A program made the translations under genes and the position numbers. The notes beneath the pieces were generated by a model. That model was not told where the DNA came from. It searched no databases and saw nothing but the letters and a program-made list of their open reading frames with translations. This document shows positions 17,513 through 26,006 of a DNA stretch of 39,936 nucleotides, one piece after another. Within the stretch, counting starts at the first letter, position 1, and every line of letters starts with the position of its first letter. This DNA comes from Streptomyces sp. CoH27 (GTDB lineage: Bacteria > Actinomycetota > Actinomycetes > Streptomycetales > Streptomycetaceae). Where the stretch lies: assembly GCF_020181035.1 (NCBI RefSeq), contig NZ_JAIQYY010000024.1, forward strand, positions 95,632 through 135,567, read 5' to 3'.

Positions 17513-19387
17513 GTGAGCGACACACAGACCCTGATCGAGAACCGTCCGCCGTCCGTGGCGGCCCTCTTCCTGGAGCGCGTGGCGGCCACACCGGACGCCG
17601 AGGCCTACCGGTACCCGGTCCCGCCGGCCTCCGGCCAGGGCCCCGACGACTGGAAGTCGCTGAGCTGGGCACAGGCGGCCGAGCGGGTCTACGCGATCGC
17701 GGCCGGACTCATCGAACTGGGCCTGGAGCCCGAGCAGCGGGTGGCGCTCGCCTCCTCCACCCGTGCCGAGTGGATCCTCGCCGACCTCGGCATCATGTGC
17801 GCCGGCGGTGCGACGACCACCATCTACCCGCAGACCAACGCCGACGAGTCGGCCTTCATCCTCTCCGACTCCGAGAGCCGGGTGCTGATCGCCGAGGACG
17901 CCGCGCAGGCCGCCAAGGCCGTCGAGAAGCGCGCCGAACTGCCCGAGCTGACCAAGGTCGTCGTCATCGACCCGGCCGGCGTCGAGACGGACGACTGGGT
18001 GACCACCCTCGCCGAGCTGGAAAAGCGCGGCGCCGCCTACCTGGAGACGCACCCCGAGCTGATCAAGGAGCGGGTCGGCGCGATCACCAAGGACCAGCTC
18101 GCCACCCTCATCTACACCTCCGGCACCACCGGCCGCCCCAAGGGAGTCCGGCTCCCGCACGACAACTGGGCGTACATGGCGAAGGCGATCGCCGCGACCG
18201 GTCTGGTCACCATCGACGACGTGCAGTACCTGTGGCTGCCGCTGGCGCACGTCTTCGGCAAGGTGCTCACCTCCGGCCAGATCGAGGTCGGACACGTCAC
18301 CGCCGTGGACGGCCGCGTCGACAAGATCATCGAGAACCTTCCGGTGGTCCAGCCGACGTACATGGCCGCCGTGCCGCGCATCTTCGAGAAGGTCTACAAC
18401 GGCGTCGCCGCCAAGGCCCGCGAGGGCGGCCCGGCCAAGTACAAGATCTTCCAGTGGGCCGCCGAGGTCTCCCGCGAGTACGCCAAGGTCAGCCAGGACA
18501 ACTTCCGGCGCACCGGCAACCACGCCGTGCCGTTCGGCCTCGCCGCCAAGCACAAGGTTGCCGACACCCTCGTCTACGCCAAGCTCCGCGAGGCCTTCGG
18601 CGGCCGGCTGCGCGCCTGCGTCTCCGGCGCCTCCGCGCTCGCGCCCGAGATCGGCTACTTCTTCGCCGGCGCCGGCATCCACATCCTGGAGGGCTACGGC
18701 CTCACCGAGTCCTCCGCGGCCTCCTTCGTCAACCCCGGCGAGGCCTACCGCACCGGCACGGTCGGCAAGCCGCTGCCCGGCACGGAGGTGCGCATCGCCG
18801 ACGACGGCGAGATCCTGCTGCGCGGCCCCGGCATCATGCAGGGCTACCACAAGCTGCCCGAGAAGACCGCCGAGGTGCTGGAGTCCGACGGCTGGTTCCA
18901 CACCGGCGACATCGGCGAGCTGTCGCCCGACGGCTATCTGCGCATCACCGACCGCAAGAAGGACCTCATCAAGACCTCCGGCGGCAAGTACGTCGCCCCG
19001 GCCGAGGTCGAGGGCCAGTTCAAGGCGGTCTGCCCGTACGTCTCCAACATCCTGGTGCACGGCGCCGACCGGAACTACTGCACCGCCCTCATCGCCCTCG
19101 ACGAGATCGCGATCGCCGAGTGGGCCAAGGAGAACGGGCTGGAGGGCAAGCCGTACGCCGAGATCGTCGCCGCGCCGCAGACCGTCGAGATGGTCGACGG
19201 GTATGTGCGGGAGCTCAACGCCGGGCTCCAGAAGTGGCAGACGATCAAGAAGTTCCGGCTGCTGCCGAGGGATCTCGACGTGGAGCACGGCGAGATCACG
19301 CCGAGCCTGAAGCTGAAGCGGCCCGTGGTGGAGCGGGAGTACAAGCACCTCATCGACGAGATGTACGCCGGGACGAGGGAGAAGTAG
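17513..19387 (+). CDS. Long-chain fatty acid-CoA ligase (AMP-forming)
   Basis: 624 aa from a GTG six bases after GGAGG. It activates fatty acids to acyl-CoA by way of an acyl-adenylate. The AMP-binding P-loop IYTSGTTGRPKGV lies near residue 200, GYGLTESS near 393, TGDIGELSPDGYLRITDRKK near 464-483 and the C-terminal lid KTSGGKYVAPAEVE near 487. Insertions such as the WAAEVSREYAKVSQDN region fit the bacterial long-chain group (FAA1/FadD15-like). The likely role is beta-oxidation or lipid remodelling in the cytoplasm. The palindrome at 17418-17432 suggests control by a fatty-acid-responsive repressor. Confidence 0.92.
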   Translation: MSDTQTLIENRPPSVAALFLERVAATPDAEAYRYPVPPASGQGPDDWKSLSWAQAAERVYAIAAGLIELGLEPEQRVALASSTRAEWILADLGIMCAGGATTTIYPQTNADESAFILSDSESRVLIAEDAAQAAKAVEKRAELPELTKVVVIDPAGVETDDWVTTLAELEKRGAAYLETHPELIKERVGAITKDQLATLIYTSGTTGRPKGVRLPHDNWAYMAKAIAATGLVTIDDVQYLWLPLAHVFGKVLTSGQIEVGHVTAVDGRVDKIIENLPVVQPTYMAAVPRIFEKVYNGVAAKAREGGPAKYKIFQWAAEVSREYAKVSQDNFRRTGNHAVPFGLAAKHKVADTLVYAKLREAFGGRLRACVSGASALAPEIGYFFAGAGIHILEGYGLTESSAASFVNPGEAYRTGTVGKPLPGTEVRIADDGEILLRGPGIMQGYHKLPEKTAEVLESDGWFHTGDIGELSPDGYLRITDRKKDLIKTSGGKYVAPAEVEGQFKAVCPYVSNILVHGADRNYCTALIALDEIAIAEWAKENGLEGKPYAEIVAAPQTVEMVDGYVRELNAGLQKWQTIKKFRLLPRDLDVEHGEITPSLKLKRPVVEREYKHLIDEMYAGTREK

Positions 19388-19479
19388 CGCGACTGTCACC
19401 GCCGTTCAAAAGTCGCTATCTTCTGGCCACTTCGATAACTCAGCGCTGCTGATCGCCCCCTGTCTGTCACCCTGGCCGC

Positions 19480-21306
19480 ATGGACATGGCGGCCATACCC
19501 ACGCAACGGGAGAGTGAGCCCCGGGACCGGGAGGTACGGGGGCGGGCCGTGCTGCCCGGGAGTCCGCTGGCGCCCGGGGCGGCCCGGGCACTGGTGCGGG
19601 CCGCGCTCGTCGACGTACCGGACGTCACGGCGCGGCTCGTCGACGATGCCATGGCCGTCGTCAGCGAGCTGGTCACCAACGCCGTCGTGCACGCCGGTAC
19701 GGACGTGGAGGTCGACTGGCGGACGGAGGAGACCGGCGCGTTCGTCGTGGAGGTGCACGACCGGCATCCCTCGCGCGCCCCGCGCGACCCCGCGGCCGGC
19801 GAGGGGCCGTACGACACCCCTGAGTACGGGCGCGGGCTGCGGCTGGTCGCCACGCTCGCAGAGTCCTGGGGCGTCACCTATCGCGCCGGTGCCAAGACCG
19901 TCTGGGCGCGGCTGCCCCCGGGCGGAGCCGAGGAGCCGGACGGACCGGCCCCCGGGTCCGCCCTGGCAGCCGCCGAGGACCTCGCCCCGCAGCCGCAGCG
20001 GGCCGGAGGCGACGCGGACTGGCTCGGCCGGGGCGCACTGTCCTTCCTCGCCGAGGCCTCCGACCTGCTCGCCGGACAGCTGGACGAGACCCTGGTCACC
20101 GCCCTCACCGGCCAGCTCCTCGTGCCCCGGCTCGCCGACTGGTGCGCGATGTGGCTGGAGGACGAGGCGAGCGTGCGCGGCGGCGCCGGCGGCGGGCCCG
20201 CCCGGGTCTGGCACACCTGCGAGGGCCGCGTCGAGGAACTGCACCTCGCCCTGGAGAAGGAGCCGCCCGCCTGGAGCGAGGGGCTGCGCTCCGGCCCCGA
20301 GCCGTACCCCTGGCCCGGCGACGCGCTCGGCCCGCGCGGCGCCGACGGTGCGGCGCTGGCCTATCGGCTGATCGCGGGCGGCCGGCCGCTCGGCACGCTG
20401 GTCATCGGCCGGTACGGGCCTGCCGGGTTCCCCGACGAGGTCACCGGGCTCGTGGAGGACCTCGGCCGCCGGGTGGCGCTCGCCATCGGCGCGGCCCGCC
20501 AGTACGCCCGCCAGGCCACCATCAGCGCCGTACTGCAGCGCGGGCTGCTGCCCGGCGCGGTCGCCGAGATCCCCGGCATGAGCAGCGCCCTCGTGTACGA
20601 GCCGTGCGACAAGGGCGGCCCCAGCGGCGACTTCTACGACCTGTTCCCGGCGGGCGACGGCCGCTGGTGCTTCGCCGTCGGCGACGTCCAGGGCAAGGGC
20701 CCCGAGGCGGCCGTCGTGATCGGCCTCGCCCGCCCCTGGCTCCGCCTTCTCGCCCGCGAGGGCTACCGCGTCGCCGACGTCCTCGACCGCCTCAACCAGC
20801 TCCTCCTGGACGACGCCACGGAAGCCGCCGACGCCGCCGCCCGCGCCCTCGTCGCCGCCGGCGGCCGTCCCGTGGCCACGGGAGAGGGCCCGCAGACCCG
20901 CTTCCTGTCCCTTCTCTACGGCGAGCTGACGCCGTACGACGGCGGGGTCCGCTGCACGCTCGCCTGCGCCGGCCATCCGCTGCCGCTCGTCCTCGGCCCC
21001 GACGGCGCGGTGCGTACGGTGGCCCGGCCGCAGACCCTGCTCGGCGTGATCGAGGACGAGACCTACACCAGCGAGACCTTCGAGCTGCGGCCCGGCGACA
21101 GCCTGCTGTGCGTCACCGACGGGGTGACCGAGCGGCGCTCCGGCTCCCGCCAGTTCGACGACGGCGACGGGCTCGCCCACGCCCTGTCAGGCTGCGCGGG
21201 CCTGAGCGCCGAGCTGATCGCGGAACGGATCCGCCGCCTGGTGCACGACTTCGGCGGCGGCCAGCCCGAGGACGACCTGGCGCTGCTGGTGCTCCAGGCC
21301 GACTGA
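19480..21306 (+). CDS. SpoIIE/PP2C-type phosphatase with N-terminal HATPase (anti-sigma kinase-like) domain
   Basis: 608 aa. Residues about 25-148 are a GHKL ATPase of the RsbW type (VVSELVTNAVVHAGTDVEV, then GRGLRLVATLAESWGV). Residues about 170-330 look like a GAF sensor (ADWCAMWLEDEASVRG ... VTGLVEDLGRRVALAIGAAR). Residues about 345-605 are a SpoIIE/PP2C phosphatase (SGDFYDLFPAGDGRWCFAVGDVQGKGPEAA near 381, ending in PEDDLALLVLQAD). Such fusions act in partner-switching cascades that control alternative sigma factors: the kinase-like domain phosphorylates an anti-anti-sigma factor and the phosphatase reverses it. The usual GGDFYD reads SGDFYD, while both metal-ligand aspartates are retained. 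No sigma or antagonist gene is adjacent. No membrane segment is seen. Confidence 0.88.
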   Translation: MDMAAIPTQRESEPRDREVRGRAVLPGSPLAPGAARALVRAALVDVPDVTARLVDDAMAVVSELVTNAVVHAGTDVEVDWRTEETGAFVVEVHDRHPSRAPRDPAAGEGPYDTPEYGRGLRLVATLAESWGVTYRAGAKTVWARLPPGGAEEPDGPAPGSALAAAEDLAPQPQRAGGDADWLGRGALSFLAEASDLLAGQLDETLVTALTGQLLVPRLADWCAMWLEDEASVRGGAGGGPARVWHTCEGRVEELHLALEKEPPAWSEGLRSGPEPYPWPGDALGPRGADGAALAYRLIAGGRPLGTLVIGRYGPAGFPDEVTGLVEDLGRRVALAIGAARQYARQATISAVLQRGLLPGAVAEIPGMSSALVYEPCDKGGPSGDFYDLFPAGDGRWCFAVGDVQGKGPEAAVVIGLARPWLRLLAREGYRVADVLDRLNQLLLDDATEAADAAARALVAAGGRPVATGEGPQTRFLSLLYGELTPYDGGVRCTLACAGHPLPLVLGPDGAVRTVARPQTLLGVIEDETYTSETFELRPGDSLLCVTDGVTERRSGSRQFDDGDGLAHALSGCAGLSAELIAERIRRLVHDFGGGQPEDDLALLVLQAD

Positions 21307-21360
21307 GCCCCGAAGCGCGGGCCGGCCGGGCAAGGGCGCCGGTGCTGGACAATGGAGGAC

Positions 21361-22593
21361 ATGCCTTCCGCACTCCCCGACGGCGAACCCGTCCCCGCCG
21401 ACGGCGCGCTCCCCGCGTCCGCGCTCGCCGGGGCCCCGGGCCGCCCGCTCGGCTTCTACCTGCACGTCCCGTACTGCGCGACCCGCTGCGGCTACTGCGA
21501 CTTCAACACCTACACCGCGACCGAGCTGCGCGGCACGGGCGGGGTACTGGCGTCCCGCGACAACTACGCGGACACCCTGACCGACGAGATCCGCCTCGCC
21601 CGGAAGGTGCTCGGCGACGACCCGCGCGAGGTCCGTACGGTCTTCGTCGGGGGCGGTACGCCGACGCTGCTGGCCGCCGACGACCTGGTACGGATGCTGG
21701 CCGCGATCCGCGACGAGTTCGGCCTGGCGCCGGACGCGGAGGTGACGACGGAGGCCAACCCGGAATCGGTCGACCCCGCCTACCTGGCGACCCTCCGCGA
21801 GGGCGGCTTCAACCGGATCTCCTTCGGCATGCAGAGCGCCAGGCAGCACGTGCTGCGCGTGCTCGACCGTACGCACACTCCGGGCCGCCCCGAGCGTTGC
21901 GTGGCGGAGGCGAAGGCCGCGGGCTTCGAGCACGTCAACCTCGACCTGATCTACGGCACGCCGGGGGAGAGCGACGACGACTGGCGGGCCTCCCTGGAGG
22001 CGGCGATCGGCGCCGGGCCGGATCACATCAGCGCGTACGCGCTGATCGTCGAGGAGGGCACGCAGCTGGCTCGTCGTATCCGCCGGGGCGAGGTCCCGAT
22101 GACCGACGACGACGTGCACGCCGACCGCTACCTGATCGCGGAGTCGGTGCTGTCGGAGGCGGGCTTCGACTGGTACGAGGTCTCCAACTGGGCCACCTCG
22201 GAGGCGGGCCGCTGCCTGCACAACGAGCTGTACTGGCGGGGCGCCGACTGGTGGGGCGCGGGCCCCGGCGCGCACTCCCACGTGGGCGGGGTGCGCTGGT
22301 GGAACGTGAAGCACCCGGGGGCGTACGCGGCGGCCCTCGCCTCCGGCCGCTCGCCGGGCGCCGGGCGGGAGCTGCTGTCCGAGGAGGACCAGCGGGTGGA
22401 GCGGATCCTGCTGGAGCTGAGGCTGCGGGAGGGGGTGCCGCTGTCCTTGCTGAAGGAGGAAGGGCTTGCGGCGTCCCGTCGCGCGCTGGCGGACGGGCTG
22501 CTCGACGAGGGCCCCTACGGCGAGGGGCGGGCCGTGCTGACGTTGCGGGGGCGGTTGCTGGCGGATGCGGTGGTGCGGGACCTGGTGGACTGA
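21361..22593 (+). CDS. hemW: HemW, radical SAM haem chaperone (HemN-like)
   Basis: 410 aa from the ATG at 21361; an in-frame ATG at 21352 would add MED. The radical SAM motif YCATRCGYCDF near residue 38 carries the CxxxCxxC cluster ligands, followed by FVGGGTPTLL near 98 and TTEANPESVD near 130. HemW delivers haem to respiratory enzymes. Although it is often annotated as coproporphyrinogen oxidase, it lacks the extra N-terminal cysteine and the residues that define true HemN. It is about 50 bp downstream of the phosphatase gene. Confidence 0.9.
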   Translation: MPSALPDGEPVPADGALPASALAGAPGRPLGFYLHVPYCATRCGYCDFNTYTATELRGTGGVLASRDNYADTLTDEIRLARKVLGDDPREVRTVFVGGGTPTLLAADDLVRMLAAIRDEFGLAPDAEVTTEANPESVDPAYLATLREGGFNRISFGMQSARQHVLRVLDRTHTPGRPERCVAEAKAAGFEHVNLDLIYGTPGESDDDWRASLEAAIGAGPDHISAYALIVEEGTQLARRIRRGEVPMTDDDVHADRYLIAESVLSEAGFDWYEVSNWATSEAGRCLHNELYWRGADWWGAGPGAHSHVGGVRWWNVKHPGAYAAALASGRSPGAGRELLSEEDQRVERILLELRLREGVPLSLLKEEGLAASRRALADGLLDEGPYGEGRAVLTLRGRLLADAVVRDLVD

Positions 22594-22692
22594 TCACTCC
22601 CGCGAGTGGATCCCTCCGGAACGCCGGTTCGGTCCCTAACCTGGTTCGTAGGCTGCCGCTAAAAGTACGCGGCGGATGTGGAGGCCACGGAG

Positions 22693-23271
22693 ATGACCGC
22701 TGTGGACGAGCGTGGGATTGCCAGGTTCTTCGAGGAGTTCGAGCCTCCCGAGGGCATCAAGGCCGAGCTTCTCCGGGGGGAAATCGTGATGATGGCCACT
22801 CCCGATCTGGTGCACAACCGGATCGTGGCGGACTTGGTGGACCAGATCCCGCGCAAGCGCTGGGAACGGCTTCAGGTGACGGATGTGGACATCATCGATG
22901 AGACCAGCGAGCCCATTCCGGACTTGGTGGTGGTGGAGCGCGGCGTTGCCCCGGACTCAGGCCGTCTGCTGCCGTCTCAGTTGGTCACGATGGTGGTCGA
23001 AGTGGTCTCCAAGACCAGCGTCCAGCGGGACTACGAAATCAAGCGGTCGATCTACGCCGCCGGCGAGGTGCCTGCCTACCTCATCGTGGACCCGATCATG
23101 GCGCAGTGCGTTCTGCTGACGAGGCCCGTTGGGAAGGGGGAGAACGCCGACTACCAGAGGCAACAGATCACCAAGTTCGGGGCGCCCCTGCCACTGGAGG
23201 ATCTTGGACTGGAACTGGACACCATCGAGTTCGGCACGTACAAGAACGTCAGGCCCCACCGCTACCCGTAA
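22693..23271 (+). CDS. Uma2-family (DUF820) putative PD-(D/E)XK nuclease
   Basis: 192 aa from the ATG at 22693, just after GGAGGCCACGGAG; an upstream GTG at 22678 would add five residues. The Uma2 fold is visible as IKAELLRGEIVMMATPD, HNRIVADLVDQI, PIPDLVVVERG (conserved Asp), VVEVVSKTSVQRDYEIKRSI (Glu and Lys of the active site) and YAAGEVPAYLIVDP. These proteins are related to restriction-type nucleases, are abundant in streptomycetes, and have no settled function. The coding sequence is less GC-biased than its neighbours, suggesting a more recent arrival. Its last 23 bases overlap the end of the convergent DUF3097 gene. Confidence 0.85.
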   Translation: MTAVDERGIARFFEEFEPPEGIKAELLRGEIVMMATPDLVHNRIVADLVDQIPRKRWERLQVTDVDIIDETSEPIPDLVVVERGVAPDSGRLLPSQLVTMVVEVVSKTSVQRDYEIKRSIYAAGEVPAYLIVDPIMAQCVLLTRPVGKGENADYQRQQITKFGAPLPLEDLGLELDTIEFGTYKNVRPHRYP

Positions 23272-24076
23272 CAAAGTCGATCAGCTCCTCCACCCTCCCC
23301 AGCAACTCCGGCTCCAGGTCCTTGTAAGACCCCACCCGCTTCAGGATCGCCTGCCACACCGCGCCGGTGTTCTCCGACGGCCAGCCCAGCGCACGGCACA
23401 CTCCCGTCTTCCAGTCCTGGCCGTGCGGGACGCGGGGCCACCCGGCGATCCCCAGGGACGACGGCTTCACCGCCTCCCAGATGTCGATGTACGGGTGGCC
23501 GACCACCAGCGCGTGTTCACTCGTCACCGCCTCCGCGATCCGCCACTCTTTCGTGCCCGGCACCAAGTGGTCCACCAGGACACCCAGGCGCGCGTCCGGG
23601 CCGGGGCGGAACTCCGCGACGATCGACGGCAGGTCGTCCACGCCCTCCAGGTACTCCACGACCACGCCCTCGATGCGCAGGTCGTCGCCCCAGACCTTCT
23701 CGACCAGTTCGGCGTCGTGCCGGCCCTCGACGTAGATACGGCCGGCGCGGGCCACGCGCGCGCGTGCGCCGGGGACGGCGACCGAACCGGAGGCCGTACG
23801 GGCGGGTCGCACCGGAGCCGGTGCGGACGGGCGGACCAATGTCACCACCCTGCCCTCCAGCAGGAAGCCGCGTGGCTCCAGCGGGAAGACGCGGTGCTTG
23901 CCGAAGCGGTCCTCCAGGGTCACCGTGCCCGCCTCGCAGCGGATCACCGCCCCGCAGAACCCGGTGCCGGGCTCCTCCACCACCAGGCCCGGCTCCGCCG
24001 GTACCTCCGGCACGGGCTGCTGCTTCTTCCACGGCGGGGTCAGATCGGCGGAGTACTGGCGCATTCGGATGACCAT
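23249..24076 (-). CDS. DUF3097 family protein
   Basis: 275 aa from an ATG at 24076, about 11 bases after GAGGGAGGG; the ATG at 24064 (MRQYSADLTPPWKKQQ) is an alternative start. It is a conserved actinobacterial protein of unknown function. Recognisable segments are EPGLVVEEPGTGFCGAVIRC, VTLEDRFGKHRVFPLEPRGF (an SH3-like barrel), RIYVEGRHDAELVEKVWGDD (Toprim-like, with EGRHDAE) and VLVDHLVPGTKEWRIAEAV, followed by VVGHPYIDIWEAV. The Toprim-like core hints at nucleic-acid binding or cleavage. It follows the metallo-hydrolase gene by 22 bp on the same strand. Its 3' end overlaps the convergent Uma2 gene. Confidence 0.85.
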   Translation of the reverse strand: MVIRMRQYSADLTPPWKKQQPVPEVPAEPGLVVEEPGTGFCGAVIRCEAGTVTLEDRFGKHRVFPLEPRGFLLEGRVVTLVRPSAPAPVRPARTASGSVAVPGARARVARAGRIYVEGRHDAELVEKVWGDDLRIEGVVVEYLEGVDDLPSIVAEFRPGPDARLGVLVDHLVPGTKEWRIAEAVTSEHALVVGHPYIDIWEAVKPSSLGIAGWPRVPHGQDWKTGVCRALGWPSENTGAVWQAILKRVGSYKDLEPELLGRVEELIDFVTGSGGA

Positions 24077-24098
24077 AGGAGAAGCGGCCCTCCCTCGC

Positions 24099-24821
24099 TC
24101 ACGACACGCCGAAACGGGCCGCCAGCTGATCGCGTTGCCGGCGTACGAACGCCGCGTCCACCACCGCTCCGTGACCCGGTACGTACAGAGCGTCCTCACC
24201 GCCCAGTGCCAGCAGCCGGTCCAGGGCGTCCGGCCAGCGGGACGGGACCGCGTCCGGACCCGCCTGGGGCTCGCCGGACTCCTCGACCAGGTCGCCGCAG
24301 AAGACCACCTCCCGGTCGCCGGGGATCAGGACCGCCAGGTCGTGGGCCGTGTGCCCCGGGCCCACGTTGGCCAGCAGGGCCTGGCGGCCGGTGCCCAGGT
24401 CCAGCGTCCACTCGCCCGAGACCTGATGGCCGGGCGGGACCAGCGCGTCCGCCGCCTCGTCGGCCTCCCGCACGTCCAGGCCGTTTCTGATCGCGTCCAG
24501 GCGCAGCTCCTCGCGCTCGTAGGTGAACACCGCGTCGACGCCGACCGCCGCGTAGATCTCCGTCCCGGCGAAGGCCGGCGCCCCGAAGACATGATCGAAA
24601 TGGGGGTGCGTGAGCGCGAGATGTGTCACACGGCCGCCCGCCAGTTCCTCCGCCCACCCCCGCAGCCGGGCGCCTTCGGCCAGACTCGACCCGGCGTCGA
24701 CCATGAGCGCCGTACTCTCTCCGAGGACCAGCCCCACGGTGCAGTCCCAGCCGGGCAGCCGGCACCGCCCGACCCCGGCGGCCAGCCGCTCCCAGCCCAG
24801 CTCTTCCCAAGTCACGGTCAT
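24099..24821 (-). CDS. Metallo-beta-lactamase-fold hydrolase
   Basis: 240 aa, starting MTVTWEELGWERLAAGVGRC. The zinc motif THPHFDHVFG near residue 90 corresponds to HxHxDH. Other metal ligands are at NVGPGHTAHDLAVL near 152, FCGDLVEESGEP near 173 and VPGHGAVVD near 213. It is a soluble member of the glyoxalase II/quorum-lactonase superfamily; the substrate cannot be read. It is probably cotranscribed with the downstream DUF3097 gene and is divergent from hrcA. Confidence 0.88.
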   Translation of the reverse strand: MTVTWEELGWERLAAGVGRCRLPGWDCTVGLVLGESTALMVDAGSSLAEGARLRGWAEELAGGRVTHLALTHPHFDHVFGAPAFAGTEIYAAVGVDAVFTYEREELRLDAIRNGLDVREADEAADALVPPGHQVSGEWTLDLGTGRQALLANVGPGHTAHDLAVLIPGDREVVFCGDLVEESGEPQAGPDAVPSRWPDALDRLLALGGEDALYVPGHGAVVDAAFVRRQRDQLAARFGVS

Positions 24822-24863
24822 ACCGCGACGCTAGCTTCACAAGCCGTGACGACGACGGCGACC

Positions 24864-24894
24864 TTGCCCAGGGTGTACCCGACAGCCGTACACT
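24864..24894 (+). promoter_or_regulatory. Probable hrcA-dnaJ promoter
   Basis: TTGCCC (24864-24869) and TACACT (24889-24894) are separated by 19 bases, slightly long, and lie directly upstream of the CIRCE operator. Confidence 0.45.
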
Positions 24895-24907
24895 GGGGCC
24901 GGGAATG

Positions 24908-24934
24908 CTGGCACTCGCATGGGAAGAGTGCCAG
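24908..24934. promoter_or_regulatory. CIRCE operator (HrcA binding site)
   Basis: CTGGCACTC-N9-GAGTGCCAG is a perfect inverted repeat with the canonical nine-base spacer. It differs from the consensus TTAGCACTC-N9-GAGTGCTAA only in the outer bases. It lies just downstream of the -10 and 55 bp before hrcA, so HrcA should repress its own operon with dnaJ and release it on heat shock. Confidence 0.93.
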
Positions 24935-24989
24935 GCGGCCGACCCGACGGACGAGCGGGCGAGGGACGACGTGCTGGAGGTGCGCGCGC

Positions 24990-26006
24990 ATGCTGAGTGA
25001 ACGCAGGCTTCAGGTGCTGCGCGCCATCGTCCAGGACTACGTCGGGACCGAGGAGCCGGTCGGCTCCAAGGCCCTGACCGAGCGGCACAACCTCGGGGTG
25101 TCCCCGGCGACCGTCCGCAACGACATGGCGGCCCTGGAGGACGAGGGGTTCATCGCCCAGCCGCACACCAGCGCCGGGCGTATCCCGACGGACAAGGGCT
25201 ACCGGCTGTTCGTCGACAAGCTCGCCGGGGTCAAGCCCATGACCGCGCCCGAGCGGCGGGCCATCCAGAACTTCCTGGAGGGCGCCGTCGACCTCGACGA
25301 CGTGGTGGCCCGTACGGTACGGCTGCTCGCGCAGCTCACCCGGCAGGTCGCCGTCGTGCAGTACCCGTCCCTGACCCGGTCCACCGTCCGGCACGTGGAG
25401 CTGCTCGCGCTCGCCCCGGCGCGCGTGATGCTCGTGCTGATCACGGACACCGGCCGGGTCGAGCAGCGGATGGTGGACTGCCCGGCTCCGTTCGGCGAGG
25501 CCTCGCTGGCGGATCTGCGGGCCCGGCTGAACAGCAGGGTCGCGGGCCGCCGCTTCACGGACGTGCCGAAGCTGGTCGAGGACCTCCCGGACGCCTTCGA
25601 GCCGGAGGACCGCGGTACGGTCTCCACGGTGCTCTCCACTCTGCTGGAGACACTCGTGGAGGAGAACGAGGAGCGGCTGATGATCGGCGGCACCGCCAAT
25701 CTCACCCGCTTCGGACATGACTTCCCCCTCACGATCCGGCCCGTCCTGGAGGCCCTTGAGGAGCACGTCGTGCTCCTCAAGCTCCTCGGCGAGGCGAAGG
25801 ATCCGGGCGTGATGGTGCGCATCGGGCACGAGAACGCCCATGAGGGACTCAACTCCACCTCCGTCGTGTCGGTCGGCTACGGTTCGGGCGGCGAGGCGGT
25901 TGCCAAGCTCGGCGTGGTCGGACCGACCCGCATGGACTACCCGGGAACGATGGGAGCGGTACGCGCAGTGGCACGGTACGTCGGACAGATCCTGGCGGAG
26001 TCGTAA
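24990..26006 (+). CDS. hrcA: Heat-inducible transcriptional repressor HrcA
   Basis: 338 aa from the ATG at 24990 (MLSERRLQVLRAIVQDYVGT). The N-terminal winged helix (EEPVGSKALTERHNLGVSPATVRNDMAALEDEGFI, residues about 20-55) binds CIRCE. The C-terminal dimerisation/sensing region includes HTSAGRIPTDKGYRLFVD and the final VVGPTRMDYPGTMGAVRAV. It is autoregulated through the upstream CIRCE element and is immediately followed by dnaJ with no intergenic space. Confidence 0.97.
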   Translation: MLSERRLQVLRAIVQDYVGTEEPVGSKALTERHNLGVSPATVRNDMAALEDEGFIAQPHTSAGRIPTDKGYRLFVDKLAGVKPMTAPERRAIQNFLEGAVDLDDVVARTVRLLAQLTRQVAVVQYPSLTRSTVRHVELLALAPARVMLVLITDTGRVEQRMVDCPAPFGEASLADLRARLNSRVAGRRFTDVPKLVEDLPDAFEPEDRGTVSTVLSTLLETLVEENEERLMIGGTANLTRFGHDFPLTIRPVLEALEEHVVLLKLLGEAKDPGVMVRIGHENAHEGLNSTSVVSVGYGSGGEAVAKLGVVGPTRMDYPGTMGAVRAVARYVGQILAES

